Assembly: GCF_004361855.1 (NCBI RefSeq) | Contig: NZ_SNWQ01000024.1 | Coordinates: 1-64,000 of the forward strand | Direction of reading: 5' to 3' | Length of the DNA stretch: 64,000 nt | Source: Kribbella caucasensis | Lineage (GTDB): Bacteria > Actinomycetota > Actinomycetes > Propionibacteriales > Kribbellaceae | Shown here: positions 8,513 to 17,599 of the stretch, one piece after another | Layout: every line of letters starts with the position of its first letter | How positions within the stretch are numbered: position 1 is the first letter of the stretch | Made by a program: the position numbers and the translations under genes | Notes under the pieces: generated by a model | Database searches by the model: none | Told to the model about the DNA's origin: nothing | The model's input: the letters and a program-made list of their open reading frames with translations, nothing else

Positions 8513-10030
8513 ATGTCTTCTGCTGATGGAATCCGGCGGTGGAGTGCCTTGGGCGCCGCGGTTCTCGCGGTTGTGGCCCTCCTGGTCGCCGCACCTGCAC
8601 CCGTGGCCCGAGCGGCCGGGTTGGAGGAGGTCACCGGATTCGGTACGAACCCCGGCAATCTCAGGATGTTCCGCTATGTCCCGTCGGGGCTTGCCGCCGG
8701 CCGACCACTTGTCGTGGCGTTGCATGGGTGTACGCAGTCGGCTGCTGCTTTCGACGCAGAGCCGGGCTGGATCGAGGTCGCCGAGCGGATGCAGTTCGCT
8801 CTGCTTCTGCCGCAGCAACAGAGCGCGAACAACGCGAACTCCTGCTTCAACTGGTTCGAACCGGCCGACACCAGCCGCGGATCCGGTGAGGCGCTGTCCA
8901 TCAAACAGATGGTCGACCGAATGCGGTCCGACCAGGGTTCGGACGCAGCGAAGACCTTTGTGACCGGCTTGTCCGCCGGGGGTGCGATGACCGCGGTGAT
9001 GCTCGCGACGTACCCCGAGGTGTTCGCCGCCGGAGCCGTCGTCGCGGGTCTCCCCTACCGATGCGCCGGCACCGTAGTACAGGCGTTCAGCTGTATGTCC
9101 CCAGGCACGAACCTCACTCCGCAGCAATGGGGCGACAAGGTCCGTGCCGCATCGAGTCACACCGGCCCATGGCCGACGATCTCACTCTGGCATGGCACGG
9201 CGGACTCGACGGTTGCCTACAGCAACCTCAACGAGCTGACGGAGCAATGGACCAACGTCCACACCACCGATCAGACCGCCGACGTTTCGGACACCGTCAA
9301 CGGCTATCCCCGCAAGGGCTACCGGGACAGCACCGGCCGACTCGTCGTGGAGACCTACTCGATCACCGGGATGAACCACGGCCAGCCGATCAACCCCGGC
9401 AGCGGAGCCCCGTACTGCGGGACGCCCGCCCCCTACATCCTCGACGTCGACATCTGCGCCGCCGGCCACATCGCCGGTTTCTGGGGACTTGAAGCTGACC
9501 CAACAGCACCACAGACCCAGACCTTCAGCGGCATCGAGAGCCAGGACGGCTACGTCAAGGCCAACCAAGACGGCTCCAGCCCCAGCGTGGGCACCCTCGC
9601 CAACCTCGCCGTCGGCCGCGGCACCGACGGCAAGCACAACCGCGCCCTGCTCTCCTTCGACACCTCGGCGATTCCCGACGACGCCACCATCAGCCGGGCC
9701 TGGCTGACCGTCACCCACAGCAGCGGCTCCGGCGATCCCTGGGCCGGCGGTAACCGCCTCCTGGCCGACCTCCGAACCGGTTGCTTCGGCGCCTGTGCGA
9801 CGGAGGCGTCCGACTGGGCGGGCACGCCGACCGCGACGGCAGTTGCCAGCCTTGCGTCGTTCAGCTCCGGATCGCGCGTGTCCAGCGACCTCTCCCCCGG
9901 CGGACTCGGCGCGATCAACCGAACCGGAACCACCCAGCTCAAACTCCGCTTCGACCAGCCACCGGCCAGTACGGCGTACCGCTTCCTCCAGTCCGGCACC
10001 GGGGTCACCCTGACCATCGTTTACGGGTAA
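8513..10030 (+). CDS. Secreted PHB-depolymerase-like esterase, 505 aa
   Basis: A Sec signal (about residues 1-34) leads into an alpha/beta-hydrolase domain of the extracellular PHB depolymerase/feruloyl esterase type. It has the oxyanion segment VVALHGCTQ, the lipase box GLSAGG with nucleophile Ser154, and a late His in GMNHGQPI. After about residue 330 a separate beta-rich domain follows (GYVKANQDGS, then NRALLSFDTSAIP), resembling DNRLRE-type domains that attach to secreted hydrolases. GGAGG sits 8 bases before ATG 8513. Substrate could be polyhydroxyalkanoate, an acylated polysaccharide or a feruloyl ester; the nearby glycoside hydrolases make a carbohydrate ester plausible. Confidence 0.8.
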   Translation: MSSADGIRRWSALGAAVLAVVALLVAAPAPVARAAGLEEVTGFGTNPGNLRMFRYVPSGLAAGRPLVVALHGCTQSAAAFDAEPGWIEVAERMQFALLLPQQQSANNANSCFNWFEPADTSRGSGEALSIKQMVDRMRSDQGSDAAKTFVTGLSAGGAMTAVMLATYPEVFAAGAVVAGLPYRCAGTVVQAFSCMSPGTNLTPQQWGDKVRAASSHTGPWPTISLWHGTADSTVAYSNLNELTEQWTNVHTTDQTADVSDTVNGYPRKGYRDSTGRLVVETYSITGMNHGQPINPGSGAPYCGTPAPYILDVDICAAGHIAGFWGLEADPTAPQTQTFSGIESQDGYVKANQDGSSPSVGTLANLAVGRGTDGKHNRALLSFDTSAIPDDATISRAWLTVTHSSGSGDPWAGGNRLLADLRTGCFGACATEASDWAGTPTATAVASLASFSSGSRVSSDLSPGGLGAINRTGTTQLKLRFDQPPASTAYRFLQSGTGVTLTIVYG

Positions 10031-10101
10031 CGGACGCCGTTGACGAATTTGCTCGTCGAGTAGTCGACTGGGTGGTCATAGCGAGCAGGGAGGGCACGCT
10101 G

Positions 10102-11076
10102 ATGGACCACTCGATCTGGGCGGAAGGTTTGGCCAAGCGGTTCGGCGACACCCGGGCACTGGCCGGTGTCGACCTCGCGGTACCGACTGGCAGCGTCCTG
10201 GGTCTGCTCGGCCCGAACGGCGCGGGGAAGACCACCGCGGTCCGCGTGCTGGCGACGTTGCTTCGGCCGGACGCGGGGCGGGCCACGGTGGGCGGGTTCG
10301 ACGTACTGCGGGAAGCACACCAGGTCCGTCAACTCATCGGGCTGACCGGACAGTACGCCGCTGTGGACGAGAACCTCACCGGCACCGAGAATCTGCTGCT
10401 CATCGGCCGGCTGCTCGGCCGGTCCCGCCGCGAGGCGCGACGACGCGCCGGTGAACTGCTCGAGGACTTCGGCCTCTCCGATGCCGCGGACCGCGCCACC
10501 AAGACATACTCGGGCGGTATCCGGCGCCGGCTTGACCTCGCCGCGAGTCTGGTCGGGCGTCCGCGCATCCTGTTCCTCGACGAGCCGACGACGGGGCTCG
10601 ACCCGCGCGCCCGGCTGGAGCTCTGGGACATCGTGCGCGGCCTGGTGAGGAGCGGATCCACGGTGCTGCTGACGACCCAGTATCTCGACGAGGCCGATGC
10701 GCTGGCCGACAACATCGCTGTCACCGACCACGGGAAGGTGATCGCGACCGGAACTCCGGACGAGTTGAAAGCCAGAGCCGGTGCCCAGTCGCTCGCCGTT
10801 CGCGCCGCGGATCTGTCAGACCTGCCGACCGTCGTGTCGGTCGTCGGTGAACTCGCGAAGACCGAACCGGAGGTCGACCGCGAAGTGGTGACCGCTCAGG
10901 TCACCGACCCGGCCATCCTGCCGGCCGTCGTCCGCCGGCTGGACGATGCGGGTGTCGTGGTCCGCACACTCACGCTGCGCAGTGCGAGCCTGAACGAGGT
11001 CTTCCTCTCGCTCACCGGACATCCGGCCGAGGAACCGGAGGATGTCAGCGGGACACGGGAAGGGGTGCAGGCATGA
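10102..11076 (+). CDS. ABC exporter ATP-binding protein, DrrA-type, 324 aa
   Basis: This is an ABC ATPase with Walker A GPNGAGKT, signature YSGGIRRRLDLA and Walker B ILFLDEPTTGLD, followed by an accessory C-terminal domain (about residues 230-324) typical of the daunorubicin-resistance DrrA family. It would energise the permease encoded next, which overlaps it by ATGA (11073-11076). ATG 10102 follows a GGGAGGG ribosome site. DrrAB pumps export drugs or lipids; the cargo here is unknown. No biosynthetic cluster is next to it, so a housekeeping efflux role is as likely as antibiotic self-resistance. Confidence 0.9.
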   Translation: MDHSIWAEGLAKRFGDTRALAGVDLAVPTGSVLGLLGPNGAGKTTAVRVLATLLRPDAGRATVGGFDVLREAHQVRQLIGLTGQYAAVDENLTGTENLLLIGRLLGRSRREARRRAGELLEDFGLSDAADRATKTYSGGIRRRLDLAASLVGRPRILFLDEPTTGLDPRARLELWDIVRGLVRSGSTVLLTTQYLDEADALADNIAVTDHGKVIATGTPDELKARAGAQSLAVRAADLSDLPTVVSVVGELAKTEPEVDREVVTAQVTDPAILPAVVRRLDDAGVVVRTLTLRSASLNEVFLSLTGHPAEEPEDVSGTREGVQA

Positions 11077-11888
11077 GAAGCACAGCAGCGAACCCCGACG
11101 CGGCCGAGGGCATCACCCCTCGGGTCACTCCGGCGCAAGGGCTGCAGCAGTCCGCCACCTTGGCCTGGCGCACGATCGTGCAGATCAGGCACAACCCGTG
11201 GGAGCTGGGCGACTACAGCTTCCAGCCGATCCTGTTCGTGGTCCTGTTCACCTACATCTTCGGCGGCGCCATCGCCGGCAGCACCGGCGACTATCTCCGG
11301 ATCACCCTGCCGGGAATCATCGTGATGAACATGTTCTTCGTCACGATGTATGTCGGTACCGGGCTCAACACCGACCTCACCAAGGGCGTCTTCGATCGGT
11401 TGCGGTCACTGCCCATCGCCCGCTGGGCACCGTTGGCGGGCCGGATCGCCGCCGATTTGGTCAAACACGCCTGGTCGGTCTTCCTGCTGCTCGGCGTGGG
11501 GTACCTGATGGGCTTCCGGGTGGAGACCTCGGTTCTGGAACTGCTGGCCATGGTGGGCCTGGTGCTGATCTTCGCACTGGCGTTCTCGTGGATCTCGGTC
11601 CTGGTCGGCGTGCTCGCCCGTGATCCAGAGCATGTCCAGCTCTTCGGGTTCACGGTGCTCTTCCCAGTGACCTTCGTCAGCAATGTGTTCGTGCCGACCG
11701 AGACGATGCCCGGCTGGCTGCAGCCCGTCGTCGAGGCGAACCCGGTAACCATCCTGTCCGATGCCGCGCGCGGTCTCCTCGTCGGCGGACCAGTCGCCGA
11801 GCCGGTCGCCTGGACCCTGCTCTGGGCCGGCGGGATCATGCTGGTCTTCGCACCCATCTCGGTACTGGCGCTGAAACGAAAGGTCTGA
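11073..11888 (+). CDS. ABC-2 type permease, DrrB-type, 271 aa
   Basis: Six hydrophobic segments, from the first helix near FQPILFVVLFTYIFGG to the last near LLWAGGIMLVFAPISVLAL, plus the ABC-2 block GIIVMNMFFVTMY and FPVTFVSNVFVPTETMPGWLQ, identify an ABC-2 permease of the DrrB group. It overlaps the ATPase gene by four bases, so the two are translationally coupled and form one exporter in the cytoplasmic membrane. The gene converges on the glycosidase gene that ends at 11940. Confidence 0.88.
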   Translation: MRSTAANPDAAEGITPRVTPAQGLQQSATLAWRTIVQIRHNPWELGDYSFQPILFVVLFTYIFGGAIAGSTGDYLRITLPGIIVMNMFFVTMYVGTGLNTDLTKGVFDRLRSLPIARWAPLAGRIAADLVKHAWSVFLLLGVGYLMGFRVETSVLELLAMVGLVLIFALAFSWISVLVGVLARDPEHVQLFGFTVLFPVTFVSNVFVPTETMPGWLQPVVEANPVTILSDAARGLLVGGPVAEPVAWTLLWAGGIMLVFAPISVLALKRKV

Positions 11889-11939
11889 CGACTCCGCACC
11901 GGACCGCGGGGGACAGGCGCCACGCCATACCGAACTCGA

Positions 11940-13892
11940 TCAGGAGTCACTCATCCAGGTCAGGTCGACGAGCTGGACGCCGTACGGCTCGAGCGGAACC
12001 GGCTCGATCTCGTCCGAGCCGCGGGTGCGCAGGTTGACCTTGAGAGCCTCCGGTGACTCACTCACGACGAGGGCGAAACGCCTGCCGTCGACATGCTCGA
12101 TGATGTCGGCGAACGCGTTCGGGTCGTCGATCACCACGTCGGGCAGCGCACCGGCGAGCTCGGCGGCCGCTCGATAGAGCCTGACGGTGTCGTCCGGGTT
12201 GACCCGCGGGGTGCGCGCGGCGAAGTACTCCACGGGGTAGGTTGCGAGGACGATCCGGCCGGCGCCGACATCACGAACGAGCAATGCCGGACGGTCATGC
12301 GAGTCTCGCGCGACCACGCGGGCGTCGACCGGCTCTACTGGCAGCATGCAGCGACCGTCCGGCGTGCCGCCGGCGATGAAGGTCAGGCTGTCCCCCGGTC
12401 CGAGATTCCCGAATCGTTCGGTGATCCGCCAGGTCACCACCGGGTCGGTCACTGGCTCCGTCAGTCCGTAGCGCAGCAGCTTCCGCACGCCGGCGAACTC
12501 GTCAAGCCCGGGCCACCACGGCCCGCGCTGAAAGGACGTCTCGCCGCTCGAGTAGGTGATCAGCACTGTGGAGCCCGCCTCGGCCGCCTCGGCGAGCGCT
12601 CTCCAGGTGGGCGCGGTCAGCGCCTTGACCGATGGCACCAGCAGGAGCTTGGCCGCTGGTACGCCGTCCAGCTCGTGCAGCATCGCGGGGGCGAGATCGG
12701 CAAGCCGGGCGCTGACATAGCTCTGCAGCAGCGAGTCTCGGACGGCGGGGATGTCGGCCTCGGCGACAAAAGGGTGGTCGCCCTCGAGGTAGCTGCTCAC
12801 CAAGATCCCGGTGTTGGTTGGTGCCCGGCGGCAGCTCGGCAGGTCGACCCGGTCGAGCAGCTCCCGGAATCGTTGCAGCTCGAGGAGCTGTGGCTTCGGT
12901 CGCCCATCAGAGGTGGTGATGCCGAAGTGCATCTCGAACGGGTGGTGCCGGTACGGGTCCTGGTCCGGCAGGTCGAGATCGGTGTTGTTCCACGCGATCC
13001 AGCCGGTCGCACCGGCGAGCAGTGTCGTGTGCAGGACTTGACGGTAGTAGTCGGCCGCGCCCTCGTCGGAGACGAAGTCGCTGCTGAGGCCGAACTCCTC
13101 CATGACGACCGGCCGCCCGAACCGGGCCAGCAGCTCGGCGTGGATCGCCGGGACGAAGTGCTGGCGGACGGGGTCGTCGGTCATGTGATAGTTGTGCGGC
13201 CCCAGCCAGTCCACGAGTGGGGACAGGTCGCGGATCCGGAAGCCGTTGTCGGAACCGGTGACCTCGCGTCCCCAGGCACCGTCGCCGATCGACACCGGTT
13301 GGCTGCCACCACCCGCGCGCACCGCCTGCACCATCAGGCCCGCCCACGCGGTGACCGCCTCGTGGCCGCTGCTGCCAGGGGTGTCGGCGTCCGCTGTCAG
13401 ACCGCCACCGCCGTACAACGGCATCTCGTTCGAGATCAGCCAGCCCACCACGGCGTCATGCCCGTGGAAGCGACGGACCATCTCGCGGATGAACCACGCT
13501 TGCCGATCCACCATCCAGACGTCGCGGTAGAGGTCCCGACCGTTACGCCACACCGGATCCCAGTTCTCGCCGGACATATGGCCGACGATGAATGTCGGGA
13601 TGGTGCTCAGGCCGACCTCCGTGTGCAGGTCGAGAAACCGGCCGAACCGAGCGCACAGCTCCTGATCGACCCGGTCCGGCGCCGGCTGGAGGTCGGGCCA
13701 GTAGAAGAACGACCGAGTCAGGTCGAGGCCGTGGTCCACCAGCACGCCGAGTTCCTCGCGAACCAGGGACTCGTCGAAGGTCCGCCACATCAGCGGACCG
13801 CCGAGCCGGGACCAGAAGTTGGCGCCCAGCCAGGGACGTCCGCCGGTCGGCAGCTGGACCGTCGGACGCGGCAGCGGGAGCAATTGGGACAT
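11940..13892 (-). CDS. GH-A clan glycoside hydrolase (GH5/GH42-like), 650 aa
   Basis: No signal peptide is seen, so the enzyme is probably cytoplasmic. Residues about 1-400 form a TIM-barrel-like domain with GANFWSR near the start, acid/base candidate E156 in SNEMP and nucleophile candidate E265/E266 in VMEEFG, the usual arrangement of retaining clan GH-A enzymes. Residues about 400-570 resemble the GH42 trimerisation domain (LLLVPSVKALTAPTWRALA) and the rest is a beta domain. ATG 13892 lies 4 bases after the repressor stop with GGAGG 8 bases upstream, so it is coupled to the LacI gene. It probably hydrolyses oligosaccharides brought in by the divergent ABC importer; beta-galactosidase or beta-mannosidase activity is a guess. 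Confidence 0.75.
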   Translation of the reverse strand: MSQLLPLPRPTVQLPTGGRPWLGANFWSRLGGPLMWRTFDESLVREELGVLVDHGLDLTRSFFYWPDLQPAPDRVDQELCARFGRFLDLHTEVGLSTIPTFIVGHMSGENWDPVWRNGRDLYRDVWMVDRQAWFIREMVRRFHGHDAVVGWLISNEMPLYGGGGLTADADTPGSSGHEAVTAWAGLMVQAVRAGGGSQPVSIGDGAWGREVTGSDNGFRIRDLSPLVDWLGPHNYHMTDDPVRQHFVPAIHAELLARFGRPVVMEEFGLSSDFVSDEGAADYYRQVLHTTLLAGATGWIAWNNTDLDLPDQDPYRHHPFEMHFGITTSDGRPKPQLLELQRFRELLDRVDLPSCRRAPTNTGILVSSYLEGDHPFVAEADIPAVRDSLLQSYVSARLADLAPAMLHELDGVPAAKLLLVPSVKALTAPTWRALAEAAEAGSTVLITYSSGETSFQRGPWWPGLDEFAGVRKLLRYGLTEPVTDPVVTWRITERFGNLGPGDSLTFIAGGTPDGRCMLPVEPVDARVVARDSHDRPALLVRDVGAGRIVLATYPVEYFAARTPRVNPDDTVRLYRAAAELAGALPDVVIDDPNAFADIIEHVDGRRFALVVSESPEALKVNLRTRGSDEIEPVPLEPYGVQLVDLTWMSDS

Positions 13893-13896
13893 GTGG

Positions 13897-14925
13897 TCAG
13901 CCTCCGGTGGACCGTCGAAGCCGCAGCTCGGCGCCGATGGTGAACTGCTGCACGACCTCCTCGCCGCGGAGGCGGCTGAGCAGCATCTGGGTCGCCACCT
14001 GGCCCATTCGGCGGTAGTCACAGTGCACCGTCGTGAGCGCCGGTGTGACGTAATTGGCCAGGCTGATGTCGTCGAAGCCGGCGACGGCGATGTCCTCGGG
14101 CACCCGGACACCCTGCTCCGCAAGAACCGACATCCCGGCGATCGCCATCAGGTCGTTCGCATAGAAGATCGCGGTCGGCCGCGTCGGGTGGTCCAGGAGT
14201 TCACGGGTCGCCCGACCGCCGCCGTCGGCGGTGAAATCGCCGACCACCACCGGGCCGGGTGTCAACCCCCCGGCCCGTGCCGCCTCCGCCCACAGTTGCT
14301 GACGCCGACGGGCATGCCGCAGGCCTGGCGGGCCCGACACGTGCGCAATTGTGCGATGGCCGGTGGCGATGAGATGCCTGACCAGGGCGTGGATCTCGCC
14401 TCCCGCACCGGTACGAACCGACGGAAACGGGCAACCGCGACCTGGGGAGCCGGCCACCACGGCGGCGGCATCCAGTCGGGTGAGCCATTCGAACCGGGGG
14501 TCGCGATGCCGCAGGTCGGTGAGGACGAAGCCGTCGACGCGTCGCTCACCGATCAGCTCGGCGTAGCACTCGCGCTCCGTATTCGCGTCGTTGACGAATC
14601 GGAGGACCGCCGCATAGTTCGCCTCCGACAGCACGCTCTCCACCCCGGACAGCAACGCGGGAAAGAAGGGGTCCAGCTCGAGCAGTTCCGCGGGTCGGCG
14701 CAGGACCAGGCCGACGGCGCGCGCCGGGCCGCCACTCACGGCGCGAGCAGCCGTGCTCGGTATCCAGTTCAGCTCGGCAGCGGCGGCACGGATCCTCGTC
14801 ATCGTGTCAGGGCTGATGCCCTTCCCACCGTTGAACGTCTTGGACACCGCGCCCTTGGAGACACCGGCCAGGGCGGCCACATCCGAGATTGTCGGGCGTC
14901 GCCGCGCGTCCTGCTCATCGGTCAT
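13897..14925 (-). CDS. LacI family transcriptional regulator, 342 aa
   Basis: An N-terminal helix-turn-helix and hinge (TISDVAALAGVSKGAVSKTFNGG, split here: TISDVAALAGVSKG, then AVSKTFNGGKGIS) occupies residues 11-60, followed by a periplasmic-binding-protein-like sensor (GLVLRRP to the end). It should bind a sugar inducer in the cytoplasm and repress both its own operon with the glycosidase and the divergent importer/hydrolase operon. Two CCGG-centred operator-like sequences lie in the shared intergenic region, one over its own -10. Length and layout are standard for the family. Confidence 0.92.
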   Translation of the reverse strand: MTDEQDARRRPTISDVAALAGVSKGAVSKTFNGGKGISPDTMTRIRAAAAELNWIPSTAARAVSGGPARAVGLVLRRPAELLELDPFFPALLSGVESVLSEANYAAVLRFVNDANTERECYAELIGERRVDGFVLTDLRHRDPRFEWLTRLDAAAVVAGSPGRGCPFPSVRTGAGGEIHALVRHLIATGHRTIAHVSGPPGLRHARRRQQLWAEAARAGGLTPGPVVVGDFTADGGGRATRELLDHPTRPTAIFYANDLMAIAGMSVLAEQGVRVPEDIAVAGFDDISLANYVTPALTTVHCDYRRMGQVATQMLLSRLRGEEVVQQFTIGAELRLRRSTGG

Positions 14926-14987
14926 GCGAGGTGTCTCCCCCGGTCGGTTTCTCGGTGGACCTGGTCGGTCGTCCTCCTGCCCTTGAG

Positions 14988-15002
14988 AGTATACCGGTTT
15001 CC
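14988..15002 (-). promoter_or_regulatory. LacI operator overlapping the lacI-family -10
   Basis: Read on the minus strand, a -10 candidate TATACT (14988-14993) abuts a CCGG-centred box whose plus-strand core is ACCGGTTT (14993-15000). The same core occurs in the divergent promoter at 15142. Autoregulation of the repressor gene is inferred. Confidence 0.55.
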
Positions 15003-15105
15003 ATGCACCTGTCGTGAGCCGGGCGATGGGAGTGGCCGGATCTCCACCGGAAGCCGAGGCACAGCGTGGGAATCGACTTCCTGAGTTGGTGGTGAAGAGC
15101 AGGTA

Positions 15106-15154
15106 TTGACCCGAATCAGCGCCGATGCTAGCTTCCAGTTCAACCGGTTTACAA
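15106..15154 (+). promoter_or_regulatory. Promoter and LacI operator of the sugar-transport operon
   Basis: TTGACC (15106-15111) and TAGCTT (15129-15134) are spaced by 17 bases, a good -35/-10 pair. The palindrome AACCGGTT (15142-15149) lies at the likely transcription start, where a LacI-family protein would block transcription. The transported gene starts about 130 bases downstream, leaving a sizeable 5' leader. Confidence 0.6.
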
Positions 15155-15281
15155 GATCAGCTGATCCGCGATTCGGATACACGAAACATTGCGTCGGTCG
15201 CCGCCCACTCACACTTTCTCGACTTTCACCGGCGACCCACGCCAAACCTGGTTGTTCACACTTCTGAATGGAGTTCAGCGA

Positions 15282-16646
15282 ATGAGAGCGCGATGGGTGA
15301 GAATTGTCGCCTGCGGCGTCGCGGGCGTACTGGTACCCGCGCTGTCGGCATGCTCGTCGGCAGAGCCGGCCGATAGCTCGGTGACCATTACAGTGGCGGA
15401 TCTGCCGCCGACGACGCAGGCAAAGTCCCGCCAGCAGTTCCTGGACCAGGTGGCTGCGTTCGAGCGCGACAACCCGAAGATCAAGATCAAGCCCACCGAC
15501 TCGCAGTGGGAAGCGAAGACGTTTGCCGCGCGGCTGGCCGGTGGCCAGCTCGAGACGGTGTTCATCGTCCCGCTGACCGAGCCCCCCGGACTGATCAAGC
15601 GACGTCAGGTTGCCGACATCACCGATGAGACCCGGTCGCTTCCGCACGCCGACAAGTTCGAGGAACGCGCTTTGAAACCGGGGACAGGCACGGACGGCCG
15701 CATCTACGGCCTGCCGACCAGTGAGTGGGCGTTGGGCCTGATCTACAACCGTCAGCTCTTCACCAAGGCGGGACTGGATCCGGACAAGCCGCCCAAGACC
15801 TGGGACGAGGTCAGGGTGGCCGCGAAGGCGATCTTTGCGAAGACCGGCATACCCGGTTACGCGCAGCCGACCACCAACAACACCGGTGGATGGACGCTCA
15901 CAGCGATGACGTACACGCATGGCGGCCGGGCCGAGAAGGAGGTCGACGGCAAACAGGTCGCGGCCTTCAACGACGGCCCCGCACGACGGACGCTCGAATG
16001 GCTCAAGGCGACGCGGTGGGAGGACAACTCGATCGGCCGGCAACATCTGCGCAACGGCGCCGACGTGCTGAAGGACTTCTCGGCCGGCAGGATCGGCATG
16101 ACGATCGCAACGCCGAGCACGTACGGCGATCACATCACCAAGTACAACGGCGATCCAGCGATGTTCGGCGTCACCGCGTTGCCCTCGGGCGGCACGTCCG
16201 CGACCCTGCTGGGCGGCAAGATGGCCGTGGTCAGCCCGAAGGCCAGCACGGCTGAGCGCGCCGCCGCCGTGAAGTGGATCGACTTCCGCTACCTGCGACC
16301 TAAGTACGACGCCGCGGCCGCCGAGGAGCGTGCGAAGGCCAACGCGGCGGACGACATCCCCGTCGGCGTGCCGGCCGTGCCGTTCTACCAGCCGGACGTC
16401 GTCGACCCCGTCCTGAAGGTCGAGCACCGGCATGCCAACGTTCCCCTGAACAACTTCAAGTCGTACACCACGGGCGTGGCGAGCCAGGACTTCGTCGCGG
16501 AGCCGCCGATCGCCGGGCAAGACATCTACGCGGCCCTTGATGTGGCGGTCCAGGCTGTGCTCACTCGCAAGGATGCCGATCCGGCAGCCGAGCTGCGCAA
16601 CGCCGAGGAGAAGGTTGTCCCGATCCTGGAACGGGCCCAGCGGTGA
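15282..16646 (+). CDS. Sugar ABC transporter substrate-binding lipoprotein, 454 aa
   Basis: The N-terminus ends in lipobox LSAC, with lipid-anchor Cys24. The mature protein resembles family-1 carbohydrate-binding proteins: ITVADLPP early, AFERDNPKIKI, YGLPTSEWALGLIYNRQLF, TWDEV and the C-terminal helix region. It is anchored outside the membrane and delivers an oligosaccharide to the two permeases that follow. ATG 15282 has GGAG 8 bases upstream; a longer frame upstream is not used. The stop overlaps the next start (GTGA, 16643-16646). Regulation by the adjacent LacI-type repressor is expected. Confidence 0.88.
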   Translation: MRARWVRIVACGVAGVLVPALSACSSAEPADSSVTITVADLPPTTQAKSRQQFLDQVAAFERDNPKIKIKPTDSQWEAKTFAARLAGGQLETVFIVPLTEPPGLIKRRQVADITDETRSLPHADKFEERALKPGTGTDGRIYGLPTSEWALGLIYNRQLFTKAGLDPDKPPKTWDEVRVAAKAIFAKTGIPGYAQPTTNNTGGWTLTAMTYTHGGRAEKEVDGKQVAAFNDGPARRTLEWLKATRWEDNSIGRQHLRNGADVLKDFSAGRIGMTIATPSTYGDHITKYNGDPAMFGVTALPSGGTSATLLGGKMAVVSPKASTAERAAAVKWIDFRYLRPKYDAAAAEERAKANAADDIPVGVPAVPFYQPDVVDPVLKVEHRHANVPLNNFKSYTTGVASQDFVAEPPIAGQDIYAALDVAVQAVLTRKDADPAAELRNAEEKVVPILERAQR

Positions 16647-17599
16647 CCGAAGTGCAGCAGCGGTATACGCCGACGCGGGCCGCCGACACGGCGACCCCGT
16701 CGGCGGACCGTCCGCGACCCGCGAGGCGACGGTCCCGCCGGCGCCTCGGTCTCGGCGGGCTGGTCACCCTGCTGCCGCTGTTGCTGGTCTTCGGGTACTT
16801 CGGGTGGTGGCCGATCGGCCAGAGCGTGGTGCTGAGTGTGCAGCAGACCAACCTGGTCGACCCGCCGGCCTGGGTCGGAGTCGACAACTTCCGCTACTTG
16901 TTCACCGACCCGCTCTTGTGGACCACGCTGCGAAATACAGCGTGGTTCGTCGTCCTGGCTTTGCTGTTCGGCTTCCCCGTACCAGTCGTGCTGGCGCTCT
17001 TCGGGTCGGAGCTGCAGCGGCTCGGCGGCGTGTTTCGCGTCCTGGTGTACCTCCCCGTCCTGGTCCCGCCGGTTGTCGCCCTGCTGCTGTGGAAGTGGTT
17101 CTACGACCCGGACTTCGGTCTGTTCAACCAGGTGCTCGGCGTCGCCGGCCTCGACCCGCGTCCGTGGCTGCAGTCGACCGCGACCGCGATGCCCAGCCTG
17201 GTGCTCGCGACGACGTGGGCCCATGCCGGCAGCACCGTGTTGATCTATCTGGCGGCGTTGGCCGGCGTGCCGTCGGAGCTGTACGAGGCCGCGGAGATCG
17301 ACGGAGCCTCGATCTGGCGTCGTCTCTGGCACGTGACCATGCCGCATCTGCGCGGCGTCCTGCTGATCATGCTGCTCCTGCAGATCATCGGGACCTTCCA
17401 GATCTTCACCGAGCCCTTCATTCTCACCGACGGCGGTCCCGAGGACTCGACCGTGACCGTCCTGTTGCTGATCTACCGGTATGCGTTCCTCAACGGCGAC
17501 TACGGCACCGCAGCCGCGTTGAGCGTGCTGCTGGCCGTGGTTCTCGCCACGCTGTCCGCGGTCTATCTCCGCCTGACCCGGAAATGGAGCACCACATGA
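16643..17599 (+). CDS. Sugar ABC transporter permease (MalF type), 318 aa
   Basis: After a basic cytoplasmic head, six membrane helices are visible, beginning near LVTLLPLLLVFGYFGWW. The EAA loop that contacts the ATPase reads ELYEAAEIDGASIWRRLW. This is the MalF-type half of a carbohydrate importer. It overlaps the binding-protein gene by GTGA and the following permease by ATGA, showing tight coupling. No ATPase gene is present in the operon, so a shared MsiK-like ATPase elsewhere probably powers it. Confidence 0.9.
   Translation: MTEVQQRYTPTRAADTATPSADRPRPARRRSRRRLGLGGLVTLLPLLLVFGYFGWWPIGQSVVLSVQQTNLVDPPAWVGVDNFRYLFTDPLLWTTLRNTAWFVVLALLFGFPVPVVLALFGSELQRLGGVFRVLVYLPVLVPPVVALLLWKWFYDPDFGLFNQVLGVAGLDPRPWLQSTATAMPSLVLATTWAHAGSTVLIYLAALAGVPSELYEAAEIDGASIWRRLWHVTMPHLRGVLLIMLLLQIIGTFQIFTEPFILTDGGPEDSTVTVLLLIYRYAFLNGDYGTAAALSVLLAVVLATLSAVYLRLTRKWSTT

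Noticed and set aside
9781..10101. Upstream extension of the DrrA-type frame
   Set aside because: It overlaps the esterase gene's end; ATG 10102 has its own ribosome site and starts the ATPase fold.
12093..13943. 616-codon plus-strand open frame
   Set aside because: Antisense to the GH-A glycosidase and lacking motifs or a ribosome site.
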